The notes under the pieces are model-generated. The model made no database searches. It was not told the DNA's origin and saw nothing but the letters and a program-made list of their open reading frames with translations. Positions 43,198 through 54,160 of a stretch of 64,000 bases of DNA are shown here, one piece after another. A program made the position numbers and the translations under genes. Each line of letters begins with the position of its first letter. Position 1 is the stretch's first letter. Origin of the DNA: Haematococcus lacustris (taxonomy: Eukaryota > Chlorophyta > Chlorophyceae > Chlamydomonadales > Haematococcaceae); the NCBI GenBank assembly GCA_030144725.1, contig JASKMD010000026.1:5759838-5823837 (forward strand), written 5' to 3'.

Positions 43198-45945
43198 CTA
43201 GATGATCTCGGGGGTCGGGATCAAAGTACCTTTGTATTCTTTGATGAGATCCTTGGATATGTTCTTGGCAGGTTCCCATAAGTCGTGCTCGGGGCCATAG
43301 CCAGCCCACCTGACCAAATATTCAACTCGACCCTTGACGGTCCTATGTTTCAGGATGCGCTCGACCAGGAACCACTGACCGTCGCCCAAGTCAAGGGGAG
43401 GAGGGGGTAGGATCATCCCCGGCCCATCTCTGTGGAGCTTGAGCTTAGACACATGGAATACATCATGTATCTTGAACCCATCGGGAAGCTTGACCCTGTA
43501 GGCTACTTCATTGATCTTTGCCGTGATAGGCATCGGGCCAATGTACAAGGGTAGCAGCTTAGGAGATCCCGGGTTCTTGAACCTGAGGTGTTTGGTACTA
43601 AGAAGCACCTGATCACCCACTTGGAACTTTGCGTCCGTATGGTTCATGTCATAGTACGCCTTCTGCCTGTGCCGGGCAGCATGGATAGCCTGTTTGGCTT
43701 TTTCCAAGTTTGAGTAGATGACCTTTGTAAAGTCTCTTGCACTTTCATTTGCCGTGGACTCTAAATCCAGAGTGAGAGGGAGACGGGGGTCGAAGCCACT
43801 GTTCAACCGGAATGGCGTTGTCCGTATTGATGTGTGGAAAGAGTTGTTGATGGCAAACTCGATGGGTGCCAGGAACTGATCCCAATCATTGAACTCTGCC
43901 CCCACATAATGTCTCAGCATGTCTTCCATTACTTTGTTGACCCTTTCCGTTTGACCATCGGTCTGCGGATGGAAAGCAGTTGACATGCACTGCTTCGACT
44001 GCATGATCTTCATGAGTCCTTTGAAGAACTCCCCTTGGAACCTTGTATCTCTATCAGAGATGATGGTCCTAGGCATGCCATGCAGTTTGAAGACATTGTC
44101 AAAGAAGAGCTTTGCTACTTGTATTCCTCCACTCTTTTCGGTCATGGCCATTAGGTGTACCATCTTGGTCAACCTATCGACGACCACGAGGATTGAGTCA
44201 TTGCCAGCCTCGGACTTGGGTAGCTTGACCACAAAGTCCATACTCACACTATCCCATGGGTATTCAGGCACTGGAAGGGGTTGCAGCAAGCCAGCTGGTT
44301 TCTTTGTGCTTGACTTGTTTCGTTGACACACTTGGCACCCGCGCACATATGCTGTCACGAAAGCATGCATCCCTGGCCACCAGAAGTGTGAGGCCACTGC
44401 CTGGAATGTTTTCTCTAGACCTCCATGCCCGCTTGTGGTTGCATTATGGAGCTCATAGAGGATACCCTTTCTTAACCCTGGGACGTCAGGCACGACCACT
44501 TGTTTGTCGCGGTACCATATGCCTGAATCACTAAGCCGCAGGTTCTGCGTATTGTGATCGTCCTCAAACCATGGGTCTTGTTTGTACCCTTCTTGAATGG
44601 TTAGGAGCACATTGTATGTGTCATCCGGGGTTTGGGAATTCCTTAGTTCTGTGTGAGTCACCTCAAAAGTAGCCTTCTTCTTTGCAGGCCTCTTGGGTTT
44701 TGGCTTCTTAACCACCTCTGCGGGAATAGGTTGTTGCGTCGGTTTCGCATTACCTGTGCCGCTACGTGTCACGGCCATTAGAAGCGCCGTCACTCGTACG
44801 GGTGGATAGCGAGACAATGGATCGGCCACATTGATCTTGCCGGGTTTATACTCCCATGAGAGTTGTTTGAATCTCTGTAGAAATTCTGACCATCTGGTCT
44901 GCCGTCTTGAGAGGTTAGGCTGTGTTTGAAGGTATACCAATGGGTTGTGGTCTGTTATGACTCTGAACTTCACCCCCTCCAAAAAGCATCGCCATGTCTT
45001 TAGAGCATGGACGACTGCCAAGAGCTCCTGCTCACCCGTTGTGTAGTTTACTTCAGCCGGCAACAAGCGCCTGCTTCCGTAGGCGATAGGGTGTTTGTCT
45101 TGCATTAACACCGCGCCTATGCCAGTCACAGATGCATCGCAGAGCACCTGGAATTCCTTGTTGAAATCTGGCAATGATAACACGGGAGCATTTGATAGAG
45201 CGTGCTTGACGCCTTGAAAAGCCTCCTCACATTTGTCATCCCAGCACCACGTTACATCCTTTTTGGTAAGGTTTGTTAGCGGTTCCACCAGCTTGGCAAA
45301 ACCTTGGATGAACATCCTAAAATCATCATTGGTGGCCAATCTTTAATGCTCTGTATCTTAGCTGGGTCAGGACGAATGCCATTGACACCGACTAGATGTC
45401 CGAGGAACTTAAGCTCAGACTTCTCAAACTCGCACTTTTTCAGCTTGGCGTATAGTTCATGCTCCTTAAGGATGCGGAACACAATTTCCAAATGCTTCAA
45501 GTGCTCAGCTTTGTTTTTGCTGAACACAAGGATATCGTCGAGATATACCACGACAAAGTCATTGAGGTAATCCCGGAATATATCATTCATGACCGCCTGG
45601 AACGTGGCGGGAGCATTGGTGAGGCCGAAGCTTAGCACTTTGAACTGGTAATGTCCATAAGGTGTGCGGAAAGCCGATTTGGGTACATCCTCTGGTTGGA
45701 TGCGGATTTGATGATAGCCAGACTGCAGGTCAAGGCTGCTAAACACTGTAGCACCATGCAGACGGTCGAGCAGTTGATCTATCCGTGGCAAAGGGTATTT
45801 TTTTTTCACAGTGACCTTGTTCAATGCCCGGTAGTCAATGCACATGCGTAGAGAGCCATCTGCTTTGGTCACAAACAAAACAGGTGCACCAAAAGGTGAG
45901 GAGCTAGGTTCGATAAGATCATGAGCTAAGGGCCCTGTTCGCACT
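43198..45945 (-). mobile_element. Ty3/Gypsy retrotransposon (chromovirus), broken pol with chromodomain
   Basis: The reverse strand encodes, in order, reverse transcriptase (about 45945-45340; palm motif YLDD near 45545), RNase H, an HHCC zinc-binding and DDE integrase core (SDRDTRF, HPQTDGQTERVNK), and a C-terminal chromodomain (EYLVRWAGYGPEHDLWEP) that defines chromoviruses. Gag, protease and the start of RT are missing; the element is cut off near 45945. Between RT and RNase H a deletion of the connection segment shifts the frame, so two overlapping frames (to about 45340, and 45339-43198) cover the region. The second frame, about 713 codons, is otherwise uninterrupted, suggesting a fairly recent insertion. 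No flanking LTRs are recognised. Confidence 0.9.
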
Positions 45946-46029
45946 CGATTCGTTTTTCGATATTCGATGTCGTTGACGGTTGACTGCCTTTTTTTTGGGC
46001 GCTGGCATCGCTGATGGGCGGCTACTAGT

Positions 46030-46272
46030 TTAAGGAGTAACCTGAATTGGGACGCAGTAGCCCAACAGCTAGAGGATGAGGATGAGGATTGGGAGCGTCT
46101 GCGCGAAGATGAAATTGCTGATGATGACCGACGACGTCGCGAACACGAAGACCTCATGGTCATGGCTGTGCTTACACTCGCGCCGATTAAGGCCGGAAGT
46201 CGCCTACGTCATTTCTTCCCGGGAGGCGTACTGCAGATAGCCCCAGGAAAGGCCGACTCATCGCCGTTGTAA
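46030..46272 (+). other. Acidic ORF f
   Basis: Fragment of an open frame upstream of the retrotransposon break point: [20 protein letters not shown], then [17 protein letters not shown] and a stop at about 46272. The composition looks like protein rather than noise, but no family is recognised. It may be the 3' end of a gene or element disrupted by the retrotransposon. Confidence 0.25.
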
Positions 46273-46369
46273 TCGTTGAAAAACTCAAAGTTGCTGCGAT
46301 GTTATAACTATTTGAAAAGTTACCTAACCCTGTACCGGGTCCTACTGACCCGTTACAAGGTCCTAGGCC

Positions 46370-46890
46370 ACAGGGTTCTGTCGCACGGCTACAGGGTCCT
46401 GCGACATTTGTCTACAGGGTTCTGCCGCACGGCTACAGGGTTTTGCGACACGTTCTCACAGGGTCCTGCCGCACGGCTACAGGGTTTTGCGACACGTTCT
46501 CACAGGGTTTTGCCGCACGGCTACAGGGTCCTGCGACACTTTCTCACAGGGTTCTGCCGCACGGCTACAGGGTTTTGCGACACTTTCTCACAGGGTTTTG
46601 CCGCACGGCTACAGGGTCCTGCGACATTTTCTCACAGGGTTCTGCCGCACGGCTACAGGGTTTTGCGACACGTTCTCACAGGGTTTTGCCGCACGGCTAC
46701 AGGGTCCTGCGACACTTTCTCACAGGGTCCTGCCGCACGGCTACAGGGTTCTGCGACACATTCTCACAGGGTTCTGCCGCACGGCTACAGGGTCCTACGA
46801 CACATTCTCACAGGGTCCTGCCGCACAGCTACAGGTTCCTACGACACACGTTCACAGGGTCCTGCCACACACCTACAGGGTCCTGCCACA
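46370..46890 (+). repeat. 44-bp tandem array (two related 22-bp halves)
   Basis: About twelve units of cacagggttctgccgcacgg followed by ctacagggttttgcgacacg. The same unit in reverse complement makes up the array at 49880-50345. Confidence 0.95.
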
Positions 46891-46892
46891 AC

Positions 46893-47335
46893 GTATGCAA
46901 CGACGCCCGAACACCTTGCAACACCACAACAAACGGCATGTATTGCTGGTGCTAAGCACATGCATTGATGGAAGGTGACAACACCACACAACAACACCAC
47001 ACAACATCACTACAACAACAACACAACGACTCATGCATTGCTCACCACATATGTCATGTGCACAACCACCAGGACTGGCTGCACCTCATTGCTATGGGCT
47101 AACACCTTATCACGGGACTGCTAGGCACTTTGCCTTGCTGCCTATGCCCCATGGCACCAAATCAGGCTGGGCTAGGCTAGGCTGGGCTAGCCTGGGGTAG
47201 GCTAGGCTAGGGTAGGCTAGGGTAGGCTAGCCTAGGCAAGGCTAGCCTGGGGTAGGCTAGGGTAGGCTAGCCTAGGCAAGGCTAGCCTGGGGTAGGCTAG
47301 GCTAGGCTAGGCTGGCGTAGGCTGGGTTAGGCTTG
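46893..47335 (+). repeat. Dispersed repeat R5, copy 1, ending in (GGCTA)n-like satellite
   Basis: Reverse complement of 60425-60880. Shared blocks include aagcacatgcattgatg and ctttgccttgctgcctatgc. The last 170 bp (47163-47335) are ggctaggctagg-type pentamers; the other copy ends likewise in the complementary pentamer array. Confidence 0.85.
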
Positions 47336-47460
47336 GCTCCAGGTTGCCCACTCCTGGTTGCCCGCTCTAGGCTGCCCGCTCCAGGCTGCCCGCTCCATGC
47401 TGCCCGCTCCATGCTGCCCACTCCGGGCTGCCCGCTCCAGGCTGCCCGCTCCATGCTGCT
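47336..47460 (+). repeat. 14-bp minisatellite (ggctgcccgctcca units)
   Basis: About nine variant copies directly joined to the pentamer array. Confidence 0.9.
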
Positions 47461-48016
47461 ACGCCAAGGGCTGCTGGGTGCCATTGGGTGGGGGAGAGGA
47501 GAGAAGAGGGGAGGAGGGGAGGAGGGGAGGAGGGTAGGTAGGTGGCAGACTCGGAAGTGGTGGTGGTGGGCTTGGGCAGGGAAGGGGGAAGGGGGCAAGG
47601 GGCAGCAGTGTGACCATCAGACCTGCGGCAGCAAGAGGCATCCTTGCATTTAGGCTTGGCATTGAGGACCACTCATGTGCAGGGACTGGCCACTTACAGT
47701 TATGCTCCATGTCACGACGCCGGGGGAGGGTACGGGGTACGAGGAGGGTACGGTCCTTGCTGGCTCCTTGTTGGTTGCTGCTCTACCGCCATGCTTGCAA
47801 TCAACCCGGCCATGCTTCACCTGCCATGCTCCAGCTGTCGACAACTGCAATCAAACATCAGCCAGCAAGCAGATGGATTAGGACATGCATGACCAGAACC
47901 GGGCAGGCTAGGCTGACACCTCCCAAGCATGTGCACTCACTGGAAGTCCTGGCTGCCGCTCCAAGCGCCTCCTACCTGCTGCTCTTGGCTGCTACTCTTG
48001 CTTTCTGCTCATGGCT

Positions 48017-48107
48017 GCAGGGGAGGGGAGGGGAGGGGAGGGGAGGGGAGGGGAGGGGAGGGGAGGGGAGGGGAGGGGAGGGGAGGGGAGGGGAGGGGAG
48101 GGGAGTG
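48017..48107 (+). repeat. (GGGGA)n microsatellite
   Basis: About 18 perfect copies. It is followed by ggtgag-type repeats (48134-48195) and several G/A-rich stretches up to 48750, all without a convincing gene. Confidence 0.95.
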
Positions 48108-48759
48108 GTGGGTCTGGCAGGTGGTGCCACCAAGGGTGAGGGTGAGGGTGAGGATGACAGTCACCAAGGGTGAGGGTGAGGGTGAGGATGAGGAGGAGGT
48201 GAGGAGGGGGTGGAGCGATCGTCGCACGATGAGCGCACAAGGGGGAGCCAAGGGGTTCAGCATGGCAGTTACACAGTCCTTACCTCCATGTTCCTCCTGG
48301 CCTGGGTAAGGGTGAGGGAGAGGAGGAGGAGGGGGATGTGAGGGAAGGAGGTGAGGGGGAGGAGGTGAGGGGGAGGAGGGAGAAGAGGCATGGGAAAGAA
48401 GAGTGGAGTGGAGGGGAGGGGAGAGGGAGGGGAGGGGGCCTGTTGCTCCTTGCTGCCGCTCTGGCTGCTGAGCTGACCATCACACCTGCAGCAAACAAGG
48501 GGCGTGCTAGGATGAGGAGGAGGCCACTGATGAGGAGGAGGCCACTGATGGGGAGGGTTAGGCTGGGCACAAGGGGTCACTTATGTGCGTGGGGCTAGCC
48601 ACTCACTGCTTGCTCCATGCGGTCCCTTGATCATTCCTTAGGGGGAGGGAGAGGGGGAGTGGGGGATCTGGCAGGTGGTGGTGGGCAGTGTGGTAGGGAG
48701 GAGGGAGGAGGGAAGAGGGAGGAGGGAAGAGCGAAGAGGGAGGAGGGTACGCTTTTGCT

Positions 48760-49500
48760 CTTGTCCGCCGCCCTGGCTGCCGCTACTTGTTGCCGTTGTG
48801 GTTGCTGCTTCTGGCTGATGGAAGGTGCCACTGCGCCTTGGCACCGAACCTGCTCAAGCAACACATGGCACATGACACATGCCACGCTCCAACCTCGCGG
48901 TCGCACCTCAGAATCGCATCTATGCATCGCACCTTTGCAAGCTACCTTTGTGCCGTTCGCCCTCAACTCTGTGCTTGATCACAAATACCCTATTCCTTTC
49001 GCTGAGCGCTAATGGCTGCGAGACCGAGCTGCATGCTGGCCTCTTGGCTGATGACTGGTGGCTGCGAAGGCTAGCTGGCCCGCATTTCATGGCCGGCTGT
49101 GAGGCTGCGCATTTGGGCGCTGTTGATGTCGCTGCTGCTGAGTTTGGGATGGACGTGTCGCGTGTTGCGTGTTGCTGCATTACTGCGGGCTTTGCGAGTT
49201 CGACATGGTTTCCTCTCATGGCGCCTCGCGACCTCATGGCACACCAACGGCATGCTTGGTGGCAGCTAGCGCAGATCCCAATACCAAGCCCGTCAGTTTT
49301 CGCGCTCTTGCATGCAAAACACATGCAGAAAGCGGGGTTGGCGAAACCCTGCATAGCGTCTTTGAATCACTTAGGAGAAATCAACACAAGGAACGAAACC
49401 CTGCACGAGGTCGGCGAAACCCTGCACGAGGTCAGGGTTGACTTAGAAAAAGTCCATGCTTTAATCGAAACCCTGCACTAGGTTAGCAACTTGACTTTGC
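48760..49500. other. No gene assigned
   Basis: A 200-codon + frame (48879-49481) runs through here, but its second half is made of cgaaaccctgcacgagg repeats (49338-49485). The first half shows no known domain. Confidence 0.3.
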
Positions 49501-49504
49501 ACAT

Positions 49505-49765
49505 GCTACCTACTAGGTTGTGCTTCTATTCTGATGCCTGACAACTCCTCATACTCAGAAATTTTAAAAAGTCACTTCAGTCAGTAAGCACCATCTCCCT
49601 TAAGCCAAATTCGGGGTGAGGGCCAGGCTGATGGTCCAGCAGCTCCGCAATGACCAAGAACTTCACTTTGGCCCAAGAGAGTCTTCTCCTCCACTAGGTC
49701 ACAGCAGCCTACATGCCAAGTCTCAGACCTCAACTCGCAAGTTTGCCGAGCCAGCCAGCCCCTGT
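49505..49765 (+). repeat. Direct repeat R6, left copy
   Basis: About 250 bp similar to 51370-51650 (shared: cactttggcccaa, cctaggtcacagca-type, tcagacctcaactc). The two copies bracket the tandem array. Confidence 0.75.
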
Positions 49766-49769
49766 GGGC

Positions 49770-51135
49770 CAGGACCCTGTGGTGAGGTGCCAGAACCCTG
49801 TGGTGTGGTGCCAGGACCCTGTGATGTGGTGCCAGGACCCTGTGGGAGTGGTGCCAGGACCCTGTGTGCCAGAACCCTGTGGGTGTGCGGCAGAACCCTG
49901 TAGCCAAACGTCGCAGGACCCTGTGGGTGTGCGGCAGAACCCTGTAGCCAAACGTCGCAGGACCCTGTAGGCGTGCGGCAGAACCCTGTAGCCAAACGTC
50001 GCAGGACTCTGTAGGCGTGCGGCAGAACCCTGTAGCCAAACGTCGCAGGACCCTGTAGGCGTGCGGCAGAACCCTGTAGCCAAACGTCGCAGGACCCTGT
50101 AGGCGTGCGGCAGAACCCTGTAGCCAAACGTCGCAGGACCCTGTAGGCGTGCGGCAGAACCCTATAGCCAAACGTCGCAGGACCCTGTAGGCGTGCGGCA
50201 GAACCCTGTAGCCAAACGTCGCAGGACCCTGTAGGCGTGCGGCAGAACCCTGTAGCCAAACGTCGCAGGACCCTGCAGGCGTGCGGCAGGACCCTGTAGC
50301 CAATCGTCGCAGGACCCTGTAGGCGTGCGGCAGGACCCTGTAGACTAACGTCGCAGGACCCTGTGTGCCAGAACCATGTGGGTGTGCAGCAGGACACAGT
50401 AGGCCAGGACCCTGTGGTGCCAGGACCTTGTGATGTGGTGCCCGGACCCTGTGGTGTGGTGCCAGGACCCTGTGTGCCAGGACCCTGTGGTGTGGTGCCA
50501 GGACCCTGTGGTGTCTGGACCCTGTGGTGTGGTGCTAGGACCCTGTAGGCCAGGACCCTGTGGTGTGGTGCCAGAACCCTGTAGGCCAAGACCTGGTGGT
50601 ATGGGGCCAGGACCCTGTGGTGTGGTGCCAGAACCCTGTAGGCCAGGACCCTGTGGTGAGGTGCCAGGACCCTGTGGTGTGGTGCCAGGACCCTGTGGTG
50701 TGGTGCCAGGACCCTGTGTGCCAGGACCCTGTGGTGTGGTGCCAGGACCCTGTGGTACCAGGACCCTGTGGTGAGGTGCCAGGACCCTGTGGGCCAGGAC
50801 CCTGTGGTGAGGTGCCAGGACCCTGTGGTGAGGTGCCAGGACCCTGTGGTGCCAGGACCCTGTGGTGCCAGGACCCTGTGGTGTGGTGCCAGGACCCTGT
50901 GGGCCAGGACCCTGTGGTGAGGTGCCAGGACCCTGTGGTGCCAGGACCCTGTGGTGAGGTGCCAGGACCCTGTGGGCCAGGACCCTGTGGTGAGGTGCCA
51001 GGACCCTGTGGTGTGGTGCCAGGACCCTGTGGTGTGGTACCAGGACCCTGTGGGCCAGGACCCTGTGGTGTGGTGCCAGGACCCTGTGAGCCAGAACCCT
51101 GTGGTGTGGTACCAGGACCCTGTGTAGAAAGACAC
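49770..51135 (+). repeat. Large composite tandem array built on the AGGACCCTGT core
   Basis: 49880-50345 consists of about ten 44-bp units (gtaggcgtgcggcagaaccc plus tgtagccaaacgtcgcagga). 49770-49880 and 50400-51135 consist of variable 15-22 bp units (gtgccaggaccctgtggtg). All frames are open in places simply because unit lengths and stop-free sequence allow it. Confidence 0.97.
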
Positions 51136-51369
51136 TCATCGTAGGACCCTGTACAGGGTCCTGGCACACATGGTCAAAAGCATCCAAACGGAGTCAACAT
51201 GACCAACAACCGGGTATGTAGGAATCCTAACAGGGTTCTATCACATAGGGATGCAAAGAATGATTATAATATCAACACTCATAGGGTACACAGGACCCTG
51301 TACAGGGTCCTACGACCATGATGACGCTAGGAACCTGTACAGGGTCCTAGGACACGGGCCATAGCTCAT

Positions 51370-51650
51370 TCCTTGTTGGGACTTTTTGCATGCCATCTAC
51401 TAGGTTGGGCAGCTGTAACCACCCTTTACAACCTCTCATACTCACATTTCATGAAAAGTCACTTTGGTCACACGGTGCCAACTCCCTTAGCCAAAATCAG
51501 GGTCTCAGCCCCACACCTGGCCCAACAACTCGACACCGAGTGAGAATTACACTTTGGCCCAAAAGAGTCTTGTCATCCCCTAGGTCACAGCAACCCACAT
51601 ACCAAGTATCAGACCTCAACTCTCAGGTTTTTCAAGCCAGCCAGGCCTTA
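51370..51650 (+). repeat. Direct repeat R6, right copy
   Basis: Counterpart of 49505-49765, immediately left of the second gap. Confidence 0.75.
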
Positions 51651-51658
51651 ATTTGCAC

Positions 51659-52158
51659 NNNNNNNNNNNNNNNNNNNNNNNNNNNNNNNNNNNNNNNNNN
51701 NNNNNNNNNNNNNNNNNNNNNNNNNNNNNNNNNNNNNNNNNNNNNNNNNNNNNNNNNNNNNNNNNNNNNNNNNNNNNNNNNNNNNNNNNNNNNNNNNNNN
51801 NNNNNNNNNNNNNNNNNNNNNNNNNNNNNNNNNNNNNNNNNNNNNNNNNNNNNNNNNNNNNNNNNNNNNNNNNNNNNNNNNNNNNNNNNNNNNNNNNNNN
51901 NNNNNNNNNNNNNNNNNNNNNNNNNNNNNNNNNNNNNNNNNNNNNNNNNNNNNNNNNNNNNNNNNNNNNNNNNNNNNNNNNNNNNNNNNNNNNNNNNNNN
52001 NNNNNNNNNNNNNNNNNNNNNNNNNNNNNNNNNNNNNNNNNNNNNNNNNNNNNNNNNNNNNNNNNNNNNNNNNNNNNNNNNNNNNNNNNNNNNNNNNNNN
52101 NNNNNNNNNNNNNNNNNNNNNNNNNNNNNNNNNNNNNNNNNNNNNNNNNNNNNNNNNN
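51659..52158. other. Assembly gap (500 N)
   Basis: Exactly 500 N. The right flank starts with ACCCTG hexamers, so the missing sequence is probably another tandem array. Confidence 0.99.
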
Positions 52159-52575
52159 ACCCTGACCCTGACCCTGGGTGACCCTGGGTAACCCTGACCC
52201 TGGGTGGCTACCCTGCTGGCTGTTGCAGGCGTACGGTGGAGGTGGTGTGCCAGCACCACCACACTGGCTGAACCTTGGCACAGCCTGTGGGCTGTGTTCA
52301 CGACCCACACACTACTCACCAGGCCACCCACCACGCCGACCTCTAGTAGCACCTGGCAGCAGCAGGGGGGCAGGGGAGGGGTACAGGTCAGGTAAGGGGG
52401 CGTGGGAGGGCATGGCACATGGGGTCCTGCTGGCATGAGGATATCTGCAGGATCTGAAGATTGGTTGGGATGGGGTCCGAGGCAGGCGGGTGCGGGTGCG
52501 GGTGCGCGGGTGAGAGGGTGAGAGGGTGAGAGGGTGAGAGGGTGAGGGTGAGGGTGCTTGAGGCACCCCTGGATA

Positions 52576-53877
52576 CACAGATAAATGCCTAAGTTGAGCC
52601 ACCCAAACACCGCGATCCCTTGGTTCTTGGGTTAAAACCCGCGATTTTTTCCCGCGCACCACCGTCAGAGGTGGTTGCGACGGTGGTTGGAGGGTCGCGC
52701 CATGCAAGGGCAAGTCGGCTGGTGAGATCTGGACTTCAACGTTTCCACCCATTTTAACCGCCCAACGACGTAAGGCCGCGCCTGCACTGCGCTCCCTTCA
52801 TTGCGTGCCCTGGCCCAACAGCATGGAGTAAGCCGCGCCACCCTCACCAGAGTAGTCAGCAGGGGCGGGACAGTTGCCAAGCAGGGCCGGCCCACAGCTC
52901 TGACTGGGCCTGAGGAGGAGTGGCTGGCTGACCTTGTCAAGGGGTCCCAGAAGCAGGGGCAGGGGGTCACCAAGCAGCTGCTGGCAGCACTGGGCACCAT
53001 CGTCAAGGCCCGCAAACGCAGGGTGGAGCATGCCCCCTTCAAGGGCCCCAGCCCCAGCGCCAAGTTCAGCCTGTTCAGCAGTGTCAAGGCCAGCCATGGC
53101 AAGCTAGTGGCCGGGGCGGCAGTGCTGGCCGGGGACGCGAGTTTCAACCCCAGGCTGCCCCAGCGCATCAGCATGGTCGACTCAGCCCTGCACCTGTCAG
53201 TGGGGCACAGCCACGAGCCACTCAAGCGTGCCTTTGACAAGACGGGCCTCTTCCCACCTGACAAAGAACAGATGCTGGCGGCTGCAGCTGCCTCCATCAA
53301 GAATGGCAAGCAAAAGGCGGCGCATGCAGCCTGGAAGCGGCTGGCCGTGACACCAGACATGGTGCAGGCCGCGGTGCAACGTTCAGCGGAGGAGCAGCCA
53401 GCTCTGTATGACAGGGCTGTGGACAGGTTCTACCATCGCAAGGAGCTTTCTGGGCTGGTGGCTGCACGGGCTGCCAAGAAGGGCAAGGGTGCATGCAAGT
53501 AGGGTGGGAGCCCATAGTGATCCCACCCATAGTGGTCCCACCAATAGTGATCCCACCCATAGTAAGCCCACCAATAGTGATCAATCCCATAGTAATGACA
53601 TGCTTGAAGTGGGGGTAGCAAGTGTCTGCGAGAGTTGTCTGTGAAGGGGCTGGCTCAACTTAGGTTACTTTAGTTTGAAAACCCATATTTTTGGGTGGGC
53701 TCCACTTTCCGGGCTGCAGCTGCCCAACCACTTTGACTCGTGAAACAACATGGGCGCTGACGGGTAGTAGACTTAAAGCTCTACACGTGGGTACGAGTTG
53801 CTTGCCGAGCAGCCAACCCGTTGTGAGACTACACTGTGTTCTGGAAGAAAGTGGCTCAACTTAGGCATTTATCTGTG
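52576..53877 (+). mobile_element. pogo/Tigger-like DNA transposon, internally deleted, intact ends
   Basis: The element is bounded by perfect 27-bp terminal inverted repeats: CACAGATAAATGCCTAAGTT... at 52576-52602 and the complement at 53851-53877. Both ends are flanked by the TA target duplication typical of Tc1/mariner-pogo elements (52574-52575 and 53878-53879). A second copy of the TIR core (ggctcaacttaggtta) lies subterminally near 53651-53667. The single transposase frame lacks most of its catalytic core, so the element is non-autonomous. Confidence 0.88.
52801..53502 (+). CDS. Deleted pogo/Tigger-like transposase (HTH plus C-terminal tail)
   Basis: The uninterrupted frame encodes about 233 residues. 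The N-terminal part, LAQQHGVSRATLTRVV, is a helix-turn-helix of the transposase DNA-binding type, followed by LTGPEEEWLADLV. The later motif PLKRAFDKTGLFPPDKEQM is the typical tail after the DDE domain in pogo/Tigger transposases. The catalytic core between them is almost absent, replaced by about 70 residues with no visible DDE triad. No ATG opens the frame: it starts after a stop near 52769, and 52801 is only the first alternative start, so the 5' end may also be deleted. It might still bind the TIRs. Confidence 0.6.
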   Translation: MRALAQQHGVSRATLTRVVSRGGTVAKQGRPTALTGPEEEWLADLVKGSQKQGQGVTKQLLAALGTIVKARKRRVEHAPFKGPSPSAKFSLFSSVKASHGKLVAGAAVLAGDASFNPRLPQRISMVDSALHLSVGHSHEPLKRAFDKTGLFPPDKEQMLAAAAASIKNGKQKAAHAAWKRLAVTPDMVQAAVQRSAEEQPALYDRAVDRFYHRKELSGLVAARAAKKGKGACK

Positions 53878-53879
53878 TA

Positions 53880-54160
53880 TGGCACTGAGGCAAGCATAGG
53901 TGTTGTGAAACTGACTGGCTGGGTATGGCTGGGTGGCCAGATGCATGTGTGTTGGGGTTGAGGTAGGGAAAGGGGCCAGCAATCAGGGCCAGGAGGTAAG
54001 GGGTGAGCGGGGCATAGCTGAATAGGGCAGTGAGGGCAGTGGGTGGCGCAGTGCTGCTGTCAGGCAGCCTCATGATTGGTTTGGCTAGGGCTGTGTAAGT
54101 ACAGGTATCACGTATGCAGCATACGCCAGGCTGATCAGGGGCATTGAGGTGGGAGCGGGG
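53880..54160. other. No gene found
   Basis: Probable 3' flank of the reverse-strand plastid gene. No TGTAA is seen on the reverse strand here. Confidence 0.4.

Noticed and set aside
43160..43200. Hammerhead ribozyme core (ctgatgag) at the end of the Gypsy element
   Set aside because: The required GAAA and matching stems are not found nearby on either strand.
46276..46978. Three overlapping + strand frames of 160-230 codons
   Set aside because: Same cause: the 44-bp repeat read in three frames.
49880..50345. CRISPR-like array (regular ~44-bp units)
   Set aside because: Units are contiguous and nearly identical with no unique spacers, and the genome is eukaryotic.
49581..51187. Several long frames on both strands (up to 470 codons)
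   Set aside because: They are translations of the tandem array; several frames are open at once and follow the repeat period.
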